From: Tritrichomonas foetus | Lineage: Eukaryota; Parabasalia; Tritrichomonadida; Tritrichomonadidae | NCBI GenBank assembly: GCA_001839685.1 | Contig: MLAK01000760.1 | Location: 176,398-191,554, forward strand | Length of the DNA stretch: 15,157 nucleotides | Direction: 5' to 3' | Shown: positions 8,260-15,157 of the stretch, in pieces | Layout: the number at the start of each line of letters is the position of its first letter | Numbering within the stretch: the first letter of the stretch is position 1 | The notes under the pieces: model-generated | The model's database searches: none | Seen by the model: only the letters and a program-made list of their open reading frames with translations | Told to the model about the DNA's origin: nothing | Made by a program: the position numbers and the translations under genes

Positions 8260-8288
8260 ATCATATTTTGTGAATGTGAAAATATGAT
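8260..8288. repeat. Perfect 10-bp hairpin with 9-nt loop
   Basis: ATCATATTTT (8260-8269) and AAAATATGAT (8279-8288) are exact reverse complements around GTGAATGTG. It is the longest perfect inverted repeat with a loop that I noticed in the window and lies in the middle of the long spacer, far from either gene. It could be an RNA hairpin, a binding site, or chance in AT-rich DNA. Confidence 0.45.
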
Positions 8289-8897
8289 CATTCACTAATT
8301 TTATTACTTATTGATTCTAATTATTACATTAATTCACCTAAACATTACATTCATTGGTTAGCTTTCATCGATATGATAGCTGTTATATTTTATCCAAAAA
8401 CAATGTCAATTCAAGGATTAGTAAAGTTTGAAATAAACGATAAAAGAATTTGTATTTACTATCCAACAATTCATATTTGTAGATGGTGCTTCAAAAGTGA
8501 TATTTCGTTCACATGAATTTTTTTTTTTACAGTTGAGATGAAGAAAAGCAAACTTTTTGTGAAAAAATTGAATAGATTTGTGAAAAAATATTCATTTCTA
8601 TCCGAAACCATTTCAAAATTTTTAATGATTCATCACTAATTTTGTAATGAAATCTTTTCAAAACAAAATCAATTTAAATGGTATTGAAAATAAGCTTTAG
8701 TTCACTTCAATTCAATGAACATACATTGAAATTTTCTAACTATCCTCTATTATTGAAATCGTGTTTTCGGGGAAATTACTTCAAATTTTGGGATAAGGAT
8801 AATGAAGGCAAATATTTTGGAACAATATTTATATAATAGATCATTTTATCAAGCTTCATTTAGCAGGAAAAGCCTTCTTTCATCTCCAATGGCGTAG

Positions 8898-9096
8898 TAT
8901 CAAAATCAATGGAAATGAGTCGAAAATCCATACAGAAAAATGACAATAAATCATTGAAAATCACAAAATTTGAATTGAAACGTTTAACAGAAAATTGATG
9001 ATTTTATCAAAATCCCCTATAGAATTATTTTACAGAAATCACAGAAAATTACTAAATGACAATTCTATCAAAAATCGCTATGAGATACAGAAAATA
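8898..9096. repeat. Diverged tandem-like repeats, ACAGAAAAT and TATCAAAATC motifs
   Basis: ACAGAAA occurs at 8932, 8987, 9032, 9041 and 9087. TATCAAAATC or its one-base variant occurs at 8898, 9005 and 9066. The segments beginning 8987 and 9041 align along most of their length, including ATT(T/C)TATCAAAA(A)TC then CTAT, giving a unit of about 46-55 bp. The array ends about 100 bp before the PSP1-protein start codon. Confidence 0.4.
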
Positions 9097-9199
9097 ATAG
9101 ATACCCTTTAGAATATTTTGCAATTTTCTTACAAAATGATGTAAACTCGATAGAAAAATAAATCATTGACAGATTTTCGAACTTTCAATAAGCTCAAAA

Positions 9200-10225
9200 A
9201 TGCAAAGCTGGAATTCCTATACAGATGACTTTGAAGGGCCTGATCCATCACTACAATCTCTTTTACCGTCATCATTAAAAGATGTTTGGGAGGATCCGAT
9301 CGACATCCCCCGACCATCCTCCCCTCAAGATATCCACGTTATGTTTCCAGATGGCAGAACCAGTCGAGGTGCCGCATCTCCGAGTATCAATTATCCAGGA
9401 TCAGCGCCAACCGCGTCAATGTTCCTATCACGAGAAATTCATACCGCCCCGTCATCACCGCAGCGATTAAACATTTCTGGAATGTCTGATTTGTCGCCTT
9501 TCACAAACACGTCAAACATGTCGGCTCTCAGTAATTATAACAGTCTTGTGAATTATTCAAATTTGACAGGTCCAAATAGTTTTAATAGCGGGAGTGGTCT
9601 AAGCAATATTTCAAATTTCGATGATTTAGGCGATATAAACCAAATTAATAGCATCACTAATCTTAACACCAATTTAAATAATAATAAAAATATTAATAAT
9701 TTGTCATCAAGCGGAAAGATTTCACCATCCAATAGGGAATACTGTTCAGTTCAATTTCATCCAAATAGAATCCAAGTTCTCCAATATCCCCAATCGATGA
9801 ATCTGATTCCTGGAGATTACGTCATTACAGATGCCGATAGAGGTATAGACATTGGTGTAGTAACAGAGATAAATGAGCAGCCATCACCGAAAGATGCCAA
9901 AATGGCCAAAGTTGTTGTTCGTAAAGCCGCAAATCATGAACTTCAACAAATTCCAATGAAAGAAGAAAAAGAAAGGAATGCCCTAGCTTTATGCCAAGCC
10001 AAAGTTCAAGAATTAGGACTCCCTATGCAAATTACTGGTGCTGAATATCAATTTGATGGTAAAAAATTGACATTTTATTATGCCGCATCAAATTATGTTG
10101 ATTTTCGAAATCTTGTTCGGGTTCTTTTCAGGATTTTTGGAACGAGAATTTGGATGATTTGGTACGACGGAACTGCTCCAGTGAAGGATGTCCTCACAAG
10201 AACTGAACAGAGGAGCTCACAATAG
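9200..10225 (+). CDS. PSP1 C-terminal domain protein
   Basis: This 341-aa protein has two parts. Residues 1-178 are Ser/Asn/Pro-rich and probably disordered, with several SP sites (S40-S41-P42, S60-P61, S85-S86-P87) and an Asn-rich run near 145-168. Residues 181-325 form a complete PSP1 domain: YCSVQFHPNRIQV, GDYVITDADRGIDIGVV, and the signature FDGKKLTFYYAASNYVDFRNLVRVLF...TRIWM. Bacterial PSP1 proteins (RicT/YaaT) work with RNase Y. Eukaryotic members include yeast Psp1 and trypanosomatid RNA-binding complex components, so a role in mRNA fate is the best inference. No catalytic site is expected. The ATG at 9200 is the first in frame. The neighbour at 10705 converges on it, leaving a 479-bp spacer. 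Confidence 0.9.
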   Translation: MQSWNSYTDDFEGPDPSLQSLLPSSLKDVWEDPIDIPRPSSPQDIHVMFPDGRTSRGAASPSINYPGSAPTASMFLSREIHTAPSSPQRLNISGMSDLSPFTNTSNMSALSNYNSLVNYSNLTGPNSFNSGSGLSNISNFDDLGDINQINSITNLNTNLNNNKNINNLSSSGKISPSNREYCSVQFHPNRIQVLQYPQSMNLIPGDYVITDADRGIDIGVVTEINEQPSPKDAKMAKVVVRKAANHELQQIPMKEEKERNALALCQAKVQELGLPMQITGAEYQFDGKKLTFYYAASNYVDFRNLVRVLFRIFGTRIWMIWYDGTAPVKDVLTRTEQRSSQ

Positions 10226-10704
10226 TTAAAAATTTAACTGAAAATTTAGAGAAAAATAGAAAAAAAATATATTCACAATTTAGAAATATTGTGATTATTT
10301 CATACAAAATAAAGATATTAAAAATAATATAGCATCAGTAGAGATAATTTAAAGATGATGCCATACTATTATATTAAATCTAATATAATCTAAATTTTTA
10401 TCTTTGCTTTTTTCTCATTAATTTTCCTCAGTAGATCAATGATTATTTTGTCTGTTGAGGGTTTTCTACATTCAAAAAATGAAATTTAATTTCTTTTTCA
10501 AAATTTGCTAAAATTTGGAAGAAATCAGAATATTGCTTTCATGGACCAAATCGCAATGATAACGAAATGAAATTCCAAAATATTACTAAATGTATGCCGT
10601 ATATAAAAAATAATTGAAAAAAGAATCACAAAAAAAAAGATGAGAATTATTCTGTTTTTTTTGTTTTAAAGAAGTGACATCTGTCCCCGATTCATATTGT
10701 AAAA
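10226..10704. other. AT-rich convergent intergenic spacer with two 3' hairpins
   Basis: It lies between the 3' ends of the PSP1-protein gene and the 145-aa protein gene and has no coding potential. Immediately after the PSP1 stop is the palindrome GTTAAA-aa-TTTAAC (10226-10239). About 35 bp further is CACAAT-n8-ATTGTG (10274-10293). Both could fold in a 3' UTR and help end formation, but the stems are only 6 bp. Confidence 0.45.
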
Positions 10705-11142
10705 TTAGTGCTGAGCGTCTTCGAGAACAACGTAATCAAGGAATGGCTGGATTGCGGACCAATTTTCTTCAAACCATTTAATTAAAACACTTTTTCGACG
10801 CTTTGCATCTCTATCAAGTTTGAGGCTAGCGTTATTTGCTAAAACTGTTGCAATACTTAGAAGTTCGGGCTGTTTAATATTATTTCCAAATCTTTGTGTA
10901 ATTTCTCGCCATGCCGGGTTATCTTTGGGGTTAAATCCGTTCAATCGCGAATTAATTCTTTCTTTTTCTTTGTTTCCTTCGTTTGGATTGGAATTAATAG
11001 CGGAAATAAAATTTTGAATCGTCAAAGATTCGTTAGGCTGATTATATAACGTCATAAGCATCGTTGCTAAATTCGGGTCGGTGTCTTCTTTCGCAAGAGT
11101 ATTCATGGCGTCGAGATTCTGTTGTGATTTCTCTTCTTCCAT
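10705..11142 (-). CDS. Uncharacterised helical protein of 145 aa
   Basis: I do not recognise a family. The start is the ATG at 11140-11142, because the longer frame opens with TTG. The protein is soluble, charged and predicted mostly helical, with no signal peptide, membrane segment or cysteine. Residues 1-60 are acidic and Asn-rich (EEEKSQQNLDAMNTL, then ATMLMTLYNQ and TIQNFISAINS). Residues 60-138 look like a compact domain: PAWREITQRFG (76-86), QPELLSIATVLANNASLKLDRDAKRRKS (91-118), then VLIKWFEENWSAIQPFLDYV (119-138). The KWFEENW motif loosely recalls a homeodomain helix 3 but lacks the basic residues that follow in real ones. The acidic N-terminus plus basic DRDAKRRK cluster could suit a nucleic-acid or protein-docking role, but that is a guess. 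It shares a 391-bp divergent promoter region with the gene at 11534. Confidence 0.75.
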   Translation of the reverse strand: MEEEKSQQNLDAMNTLAKEDTDPNLATMLMTLYNQPNESLTIQNFISAINSNPNEGNKEKERINSRLNGFNPKDNPAWREITQRFGNNIKQPELLSIATVLANNASLKLDRDAKRRKSVLIKWFEENWSAIQPFLDYVVLEDAQH

Positions 11143-11533
11143 TCCAAGCGATTTCAAATTAAAGATTAAATTCTTTTAGAATAAACCCGCCAAATTCAGA
11201 TGATATTTTCTCTCAAAAATATAAGTTATTTATCATCTTTTCATTCAAAAAAAATTTAACCATATTTTTTCCTTTGAAATTACAGTTTGACGCTGTCATA
11301 ATATGGCCAATAAACATTTCAATTAGTATCATTTCAAACTTCTCAATCGAAGTACCACATTTCTGAAAAAGTTATCTTTGACAAGGACAATAAATGACAA
11401 CTCATTGGTGAAATTATGGTCAAAATATTTGTCCTTTTTTCTGTACTTTATTTGGTCAACGATATTTCATAAAATTGCCGATGATTTCCAAAATTTAAAT
11501 ACTGTTTCTCAAAAAGTTGTTGATCAAAATAGA
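11143..11533. promoter_or_regulatory. Divergent promoter region
   Basis: It separates the 145-aa protein gene (minus) from the UBA/CUE-like protein gene (plus) and must hold both promoters. Visible candidates are TTTGACAAGG at 11377-11386, resembling the TTGACCAAGG before the nucleoporin start, and TCATA at 11470. An upstream out-of-frame ATG at 11394 opens a five-codon frame. The plus frame of the downstream gene stays open back to 11327 without an ATG. Confidence 0.35.
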
Positions 11534-13033
11534 ATGAGTGTATCTCGAGATTTAGATAGTGAAGCTCGAGAAATTATGGATCTATATCCATGTAACGATA
11601 TTAGTGTGATTATAGATTTATGCCAACAATTTAAATGTAAAGATGATGTTTTGGAATTCCTTAAAAAAAATCACGTGAGTGTAAATCCAAGTCCATCAAC
11701 ATCTCTGCCAAAAAGAAATTCTCTCTTGGATTCAGGTGAGAACGTTAAAAATGAGAATATAAACATGAAATTTAATGCATTACCCGGTAATGTTGCACCA
11801 AACACCCCACAAAGATCACCATTAAAATCACCCTTAGGATCCACACAAAAGTTACCATTGGGGTCACCACCCGGGTCACCATCAAGATCACCACAAAAAT
11901 CCAATCAGAAATTTGATATGAAAACAACACAGCCAAGCTTGGATGGTTGGGATGATTTGAAAAATGTTTTAAATCAAAATCAAGAAATAAAGAAGGAACA
12001 AATTTTTGTTGTGCCACAAAATAAAGAGAAAAATGAAGAAAATCAAAATAAAAAAGAAAATCTAACAGAAAAATCTTCAAATCAAAATAAAAGCAATTCG
12101 AACCAAAATACTCACTTAATCAATTTTAATAAAAACTCGAATTCTAATTCAAATAAAAATGAAAACAGAATTCAAATTTCGAGCCCAAACAAGAAAAGTA
12201 ATTCAAATTCTGCAAATCAACCTCCTAGCAATAAAACTCTTCCTCCTTCAACTTCCTCTCCTTCCAAAACTAACAACAAAACCAATAGTAAAGACCCTTG
12301 CAAAAACAAAAGCAATAATCCGAATAATCTAATTTCCTCTCCAAATTCCAAGAATCAAAATCAAAATCAATCTCAAACTCACAATCAAACTCTCAGTCAA
12401 AATAATGAGAATATAAATAATAGTAAAGAACTCAAAAATTGTGATATTAAAGAGAGAAATGATTCCAAATCAAATCTTGAATTAAAAAGTGAAAACAATC
12501 CAAAGCTTGAAAAATTGGATAATAATACAGAAAAGGTAACAGTTTTATATTTACCTCGGAAACTCACAAAAATTAAAGCTCCAATTAAAAATTTTGGTTA
12601 CTTCGATGGACCTCTTCCAGAAAATACTCAGCCCAAAAAATATAATCCTGAAAATCTTCTTGTTGGAGATTCAGAATATTTTGAAAAGTCTCCAATTGAA
12701 CATGAAATTGAGTCAATCACAAATCCAACAATCGAACCCCAAAACATTCACCAACAAAAAAATAACACAGACAACAATCATAAAAATTTCAATGAAAACC
12801 ATCAAGAAATCGAGAATCACCAAGAATTCTATCAATCAAATGATTATTATGAATGGTGGTGCCAATACAACCAGTATGTGCAGCAAATGCATAGCATGCA
12901 GATGCAATATCAGGCACATCAAGTTGATCCATATTATGCTGGATACTTGGCAGGAATTCAGCAGAGTCAATACCGAATGGCACAGCCTTACCCACCACCT
13001 CCTCCTCAACTGAATCAACAACCACATCAATAG
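11534..13033 (+). CDS. Low-complexity protein with UBA/CUE-like N-terminus and eIF4E-binding-type motif
   Basis: This 499-aa protein starts at the only in-frame ATG (the longer frame opens with TTG at 11378). Residues 8-45 (EAREIMDLYP..ISVIIDLCQQF..DDVLEFLKKN) have the three-helix pattern of a UBA/CUE ubiquitin-binding fold, with LYP in place of the MFP motif. Residues 91-120 hold six TP/SP sites, suited to proline-directed kinases. Residues 140-335 are Asn/Gln/Lys/Ser low complexity. A conserved-looking block follows: LPRKLTKIKAPIKNFGYFDG (340-359), then YNPENLL (370-376), an exact YxxxxL-phi motif as used by 4E-BPs and eIF4G to bind eIF4E. The C-terminus is rich in Tyr, Trp, Gln and Met and ends in a polyproline run. 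No enzyme is present. A post-transcriptional regulator or granule scaffold is plausible, and Def1-like CUE plus Gln-rich proteins are an alternative comparison. Confidence 0.85.
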   Translation: MSVSRDLDSEAREIMDLYPCNDISVIIDLCQQFKCKDDVLEFLKKNHVSVNPSPSTSLPKRNSLLDSGENVKNENINMKFNALPGNVAPNTPQRSPLKSPLGSTQKLPLGSPPGSPSRSPQKSNQKFDMKTTQPSLDGWDDLKNVLNQNQEIKKEQIFVVPQNKEKNEENQNKKENLTEKSSNQNKSNSNQNTHLINFNKNSNSNSNKNENRIQISSPNKKSNSNSANQPPSNKTLPPSTSSPSKTNNKTNSKDPCKNKSNNPNNLISSPNSKNQNQNQSQTHNQTLSQNNENINNSKELKNCDIKERNDSKSNLELKSENNPKLEKLDNNTEKVTVLYLPRKLTKIKAPIKNFGYFDGPLPENTQPKKYNPENLLVGDSEYFEKSPIEHEIESITNPTIEPQNIHQQKNNTDNNHKNFNENHQEIENHQEFYQSNDYYEWWCQYNQYVQQMHSMQMQYQAHQVDPYYAGYLAGIQQSQYRMAQPYPPPPPQLNQQPHQ

Positions 13034-13278
13034 CAGCCGAATCACTATCAAAATGATCCATCATTTTAGGAAATTTTCTTAGTTTCACTTTTATGGCTTT
13101 GTTGTTTTCGAGAAAAAGGAGGCAAAATTAAAACAAATAGACATTGTTCTTTTTTAGCGACAAAAACCTTTGTCTCATATATATAGAAATTGTGTAATAA
13201 TTAAAGATTCGATTATATACTTTTTTTTTCCTTTTTTCCTCCAATTCTAATTTTCCACGTGAAAGAGTGAACATCGAC
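13034..13278. other. Short spacer, 3' region of the UBA/CUE-like gene
   Basis: No recognised element is seen. It holds T-rich tracts near 13220 and an (AT)n patch near 13177. Confidence 0.4.
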
Positions 13279-13464
13279 ATGAAATTTTCTCACATTTTTT
13301 CCCCTGGATATCAAGATATTGATATCAAATTCAAGTTGCTAAAGATATTATTTGAAATGAATGAAAGATATCATAAAGAAGCAAGATATTATTCACGAAT
13401 TTTTTTAGAAAAACAACAAAATGCAGCATTAATTATCATTTTTATACTCATTATTGGATTCTAA
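13279..13464 (+). CDS. Possible small tail-anchored protein (61 aa)
   Basis: An ATG at 13279 opens a 61-codon frame; the frame is open further up only with a GTG. Residues 13-46 are charged and probably helical (DIDIKFKLLKILFEMNERYHKEARYY..FLEKQQN). The last 14 residues are almost entirely hydrophobic (AALIIIFILIIGF) and end the protein, the layout of a tail-anchored membrane protein. The hydrophobic span is short for a bilayer, which could favour ER or Golgi, or mean that the frame is spurious. It does not resemble Sec61 beta or gamma or a complete SNARE. It lies in the gap between two convergent genes. Length alone does not exclude chance. Confidence 0.35.
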   Translation: MKFSHIFSPGYQDIDIKFKLLKILFEMNERYHKEARYYSRIFLEKQQNAALIIIFILIIGF

Positions 13465-13529
13465 TTCTTCTATTATTTTTAATTTAATTTATTTTTTTGT
13501 CTTTTATTTTTTTCATATATAGACACAAT

Positions 13530-14849
13530 TTATGGGATATATCCACCAGCCTTCAGTCCCGCCTCAATCAGTGACACTGCGTATTTCAGGTCAATAATGT
13601 TCGGTTTAATTCCACGCCAAGAAATTCTTGGATCTCTTCCAACAACCATGAATTTTCCAGTGTATGCAGAAAGCCACAAAAATGAGAGAAGCCACTGTTC
13701 CATCTGTAGATCGACAACCACAGTATTAGGCTGCATGAAAATGATATTGGCCAAAACAGAACCGTGGACAGCGAATAAGAATTTAATCTTATCGAAATAC
13801 ACAGCTTGATCTTTTAATGATTTATAATAAATACCATCACTGAATTTTATACTAGGCCATTTTTCTCTCAATTCATTTCGAAGATGTTTATAATTACCAA
13901 TACAGCGACTCATGTTTGGACGATTGAATGTGACGTATTCAGTAGGCGGCTCTTTTGCTAAATTAAACCTTTCAATAAACATTTGCCTCATTTTAGCAAT
14001 CAAATATTTGTTCAAATCGCCACAAAACGTGTAGTCCATTGTATAGTAATGATATGCAAAAATTGGAATATTATCTCCTTCAACAATTTGTTCTTCTTTC
14101 ACGCCTATAAATTCAAAGCCGAAAATAACAAATTCCCTTTTGAATGGAACAACAACAACTGATTTCTTCAAAATTTCTTCAGGCATGATTGCGTAAGCTG
14201 GAAGAACCTCAAGGAACCAGTGACCGAAGTCGCTTGAATGCTGGTGCCCCAGACAGATGGCAGACTGATAGATTTTATAGTTATATGTAACAGATGGTGG
14301 TGTTTTATAAAACATTGGCCAGTACCGGGGATGGCAGGCTTGAGTGAAAAGGTAGTAATCCCCGTCTTGAATAAAAACAGCCTCGCTTAAGAAAGTTGCA
14401 TTTTCAACATGATACAAAACAATATTCTGACGGATTCCAGAAAATGAGCCACGCTGAAATGGAAGGTGGCCGCCCATCGCATGTTCGCCAATCCGGATAA
14501 CTTCGTGAGGCTCTGGAATATCAATATTGATGTCGATTTCTTCTCTGGAAACAATTCCTTTTATCGCGCTAGTTGTAAAAACTTGTGGGCGATGAAGAGT
14601 GACTGATCCCTCACCGAGTGGAAGAAAAGATGATTGACTGTTATCGTGATACGCTGTTTTGATATTTGTGTCTCCTTCAAGTTGAAGCTTACTGAGAATT
14701 CCATTTTGAATTATTGGTCCGGGAAAAGGATTTTCGCTGAAAAAACAAAATTGAAGAAAGGTGAGTAGAAAAGTTGAAATTAGAACGGATGAGATAATGA
14801 TTACTGCAAGATTTGTCCTTTTTCTAGGCGAATTTGTTTTTTTCATCAT
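13530..14849 (-). CDS. GT61-family (DUF563) glycosyltransferase, type II membrane protein
   Basis: This 439-aa protein has a short basic cytosolic tail (KKTNSPRKRTN), one membrane anchor at about 14-38, a stem, and a lumenal catalytic domain, the usual plan of a Golgi transferase. GT61 hallmarks are in order: DFGHWFLEVLPAYA (207-220), resembling the family's HW..D/E..PR region, the FNRPN segment at 308-312, and HGSVLANIIFMQPNTVVVDLQ (362-382), the conserved HG(A/S)xLxNxxFxxPxxxVxEx block. GT61 enzymes add xylose, arabinose or GlcNAc to glycans or proteins such as EGF repeats; the donor and acceptor here are unknown. Two ATGs are adjacent at the start (14847-14849 and 14844-14846); either gives the same anchor. 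The stop TAA is followed by ATT. It may serve the glycocalyx of the parasite surface. Confidence 0.88.
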   Translation of the reverse strand: MMKKTNSPRKRTNLAVIIISSVLISTFLLTFLQFCFFSENPFPGPIIQNGILSKLQLEGDTNIKTAYHDNSQSSFLPLGEGSVTLHRPQVFTTSAIKGIVSREEIDINIDIPEPHEVIRIGEHAMGGHLPFQRGSFSGIRQNIVLYHVENATFLSEAVFIQDGDYYLFTQACHPRYWPMFYKTPPSVTYNYKIYQSAICLGHQHSSDFGHWFLEVLPAYAIMPEEILKKSVVVVPFKREFVIFGFEFIGVKEEQIVEGDNIPIFAYHYYTMDYTFCGDLNKYLIAKMRQMFIERFNLAKEPPTEYVTFNRPNMSRCIGNYKHLRNELREKWPSIKFSDGIYYKSLKDQAVYFDKIKFLFAVHGSVLANIIFMQPNTVVVDLQMEQWLLSFLWLSAYTGKFMVVGRDPRISWRGIKPNIIDLKYAVSLIEAGLKAGGYIP

Positions 14850-14885
14850 TTGGTCAATTTGACCATAATTACCAGTATTTGACCA
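14850..14885 (-). promoter_or_regulatory. TTGACCA palindrome and repeat abutting the GT61 start codon
   Basis: TGGTCAA-T-TTGACCA (14851-14865) is a perfect 7-bp palindrome ending one base from the start codon. A further TTTGACCATT lies at 14878-14887. The minus-strand AAATTGACCAA within it (14850-14860) is identical to the sequence before the nucleoporin start. It could be a promoter or repressor site or a leader hairpin. Confidence 0.35.
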
Positions 14886-15157
14886 TTCACTATTGAAAAA
14901 AAAGCAGAATCATCCTTATTCAATAATGAATTGTGAAATTAGTTCTGAACAAAATCGGCTTCTTTCCTTCCTCATAATGATGAAAAGTAAATATAAAAAA
15001 ACATATATTATGATATAAAATGGAAGCTTAATATTTGAATGTTTTAGCCTATTTTTAGGTCAATAATCCTCCTATATGAAAGGTTTACAAAATGGTCCCC
15101 CAAAGATTTTGTGGGACTATCCCATAAACCTTTGTCCTACCACTGACACTACCATCA
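14850..15157. other. Spacer running into a compositionally different right edge
   Basis: Bases 14890-15060 are plain AT-rich spacer. From about 15066 the sequence becomes clearly GC-richer. One frame is open to the edge on each strand: plus from an ATG at 15076, and minus ending at a TAA at 15085-15087. Either could be the end of another gene or of a repeat. The piece is too short to identify. Confidence 0.3.

Larger units (their letters stand above)
7510..9199. other. 1.7-kb AT-rich divergent intergenic region
   Basis: This gap separates the divergently transcribed thioredoxin and PSP1-protein genes and is the longest non-coding stretch here. I find no convincing protein frame on either strand. 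It contains a GC-richer patch with GGCCGGCC near 7605, a perfect 10-bp hairpin at 8260-8288, a direct repeat of TTTGTGAAAAAAT near 8554-8587, and diverged copies of a repeat at 8898-9096. No tRNA, rRNA or snRNA was recognised. Confidence 0.6.

Noticed and set aside
9129..9489. Small open frames overlapping the start of the PSP1-protein gene
   Set aside because: They are out-of-frame or antisense to a well-supported coding region with no independent evidence.
10745..10790. Homeodomain-like helix 3 in the 145-aa protein (KWFEENW)
   Set aside because: Real homeodomains have WFxN followed by basic residues. Here the sequence continues SAIQPFLDY, and the spacing to other helices does not fit.
11378..11533. 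Hydrophobic N-terminal extension (LSFFLYFIWSTIF) of the UBA/CUE-like protein as a membrane anchor
   Set aside because: It begins at TTG, with no in-frame ATG before 11534. Eukaryotic initiation there is unlikely, so it is not annotated as part of the protein.
12789..13088. Minus-strand open frames over the end of the UBA/CUE-like gene
   Set aside because: They are antisense shadows. They start in spacer sequence and have no recognisable domain.

Overview
The window looks like a piece of nuclear genome from an AT-rich unicellular eukaryote, most likely a parabasalid (Tritrichomonas/Trichomonas-like). The reasons are single-exon genes with no detectable introns, long AT-rich spacers of about 0.4 to 1.7 kb, Asn/Ser-rich linkers, a lone protein kinase and a lone Rab GTPase of the kinds that are hugely expanded in trichomonads, and all three standard stop codons in use (TGA, TAG and TAA). 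Eukaryotic identity is secure from the FG nucleoporin, the Rab with a CC tail, the GOST-type seven-pass protein and the Ser/Thr kinase. Species-level assignment is inference. There are no bacterial operons, CRISPR arrays or insertion sequences.

Layout: 1-2035 (minus, runs off the left edge) is an FG-repeat nucleoporin with an N-terminal amphipathic helix and a WG-rich stretch at the window edge. 2487-3611 (minus) is a CAMK-like protein kinase. 3612-4537 is a spacer holding a tRNA-T-arm/B-box-like element and two small hairpins. 4538-5134 (minus) is a Rab GTPase. 5616-6836 (minus) is a GOST/lung-7TM family membrane protein. 7162-7509 (minus) is a classical thioredoxin. 7510-9199 is the largest spacer, with a 10-bp perfect hairpin and diverged short repeats. 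9200-10225 (plus) is a PSP1-domain protein. 10705-11142 (minus) is an unrecognised helical protein of 145 aa, divergent from 11534-13033 (plus), a low-complexity protein with a UBA/CUE-like N-terminus and an eIF4E-binding-type YxxxxLL motif. 13279-13464 (plus) is a possible tail-anchored microprotein. 13530-14849 (minus) is a GT61-family type II glycosyltransferase. 14850-15157 is a spacer that may run into another gene at the edge.

The genes do not form a pathway. Several share a secretory/endomembrane theme (Rab, GOST protein, GT61 transferase) and two a possible RNA/translation theme (PSP1 protein, eIF4E-motif protein), but nothing in the sequence links their expression. Several longest open frames begin at GTG or TTG; because eukaryotic initiation is at ATG, I moved those starts inward (GOST protein, 145-aa protein, CUE-like protein, microprotein). 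The strongest leads for something new are the UBA/CUE-like plus eIF4E-motif protein, the nucleoporin architecture, the isolated Pol III B-box-like element, and an 11-nt sequence shared immediately upstream of two start codons.
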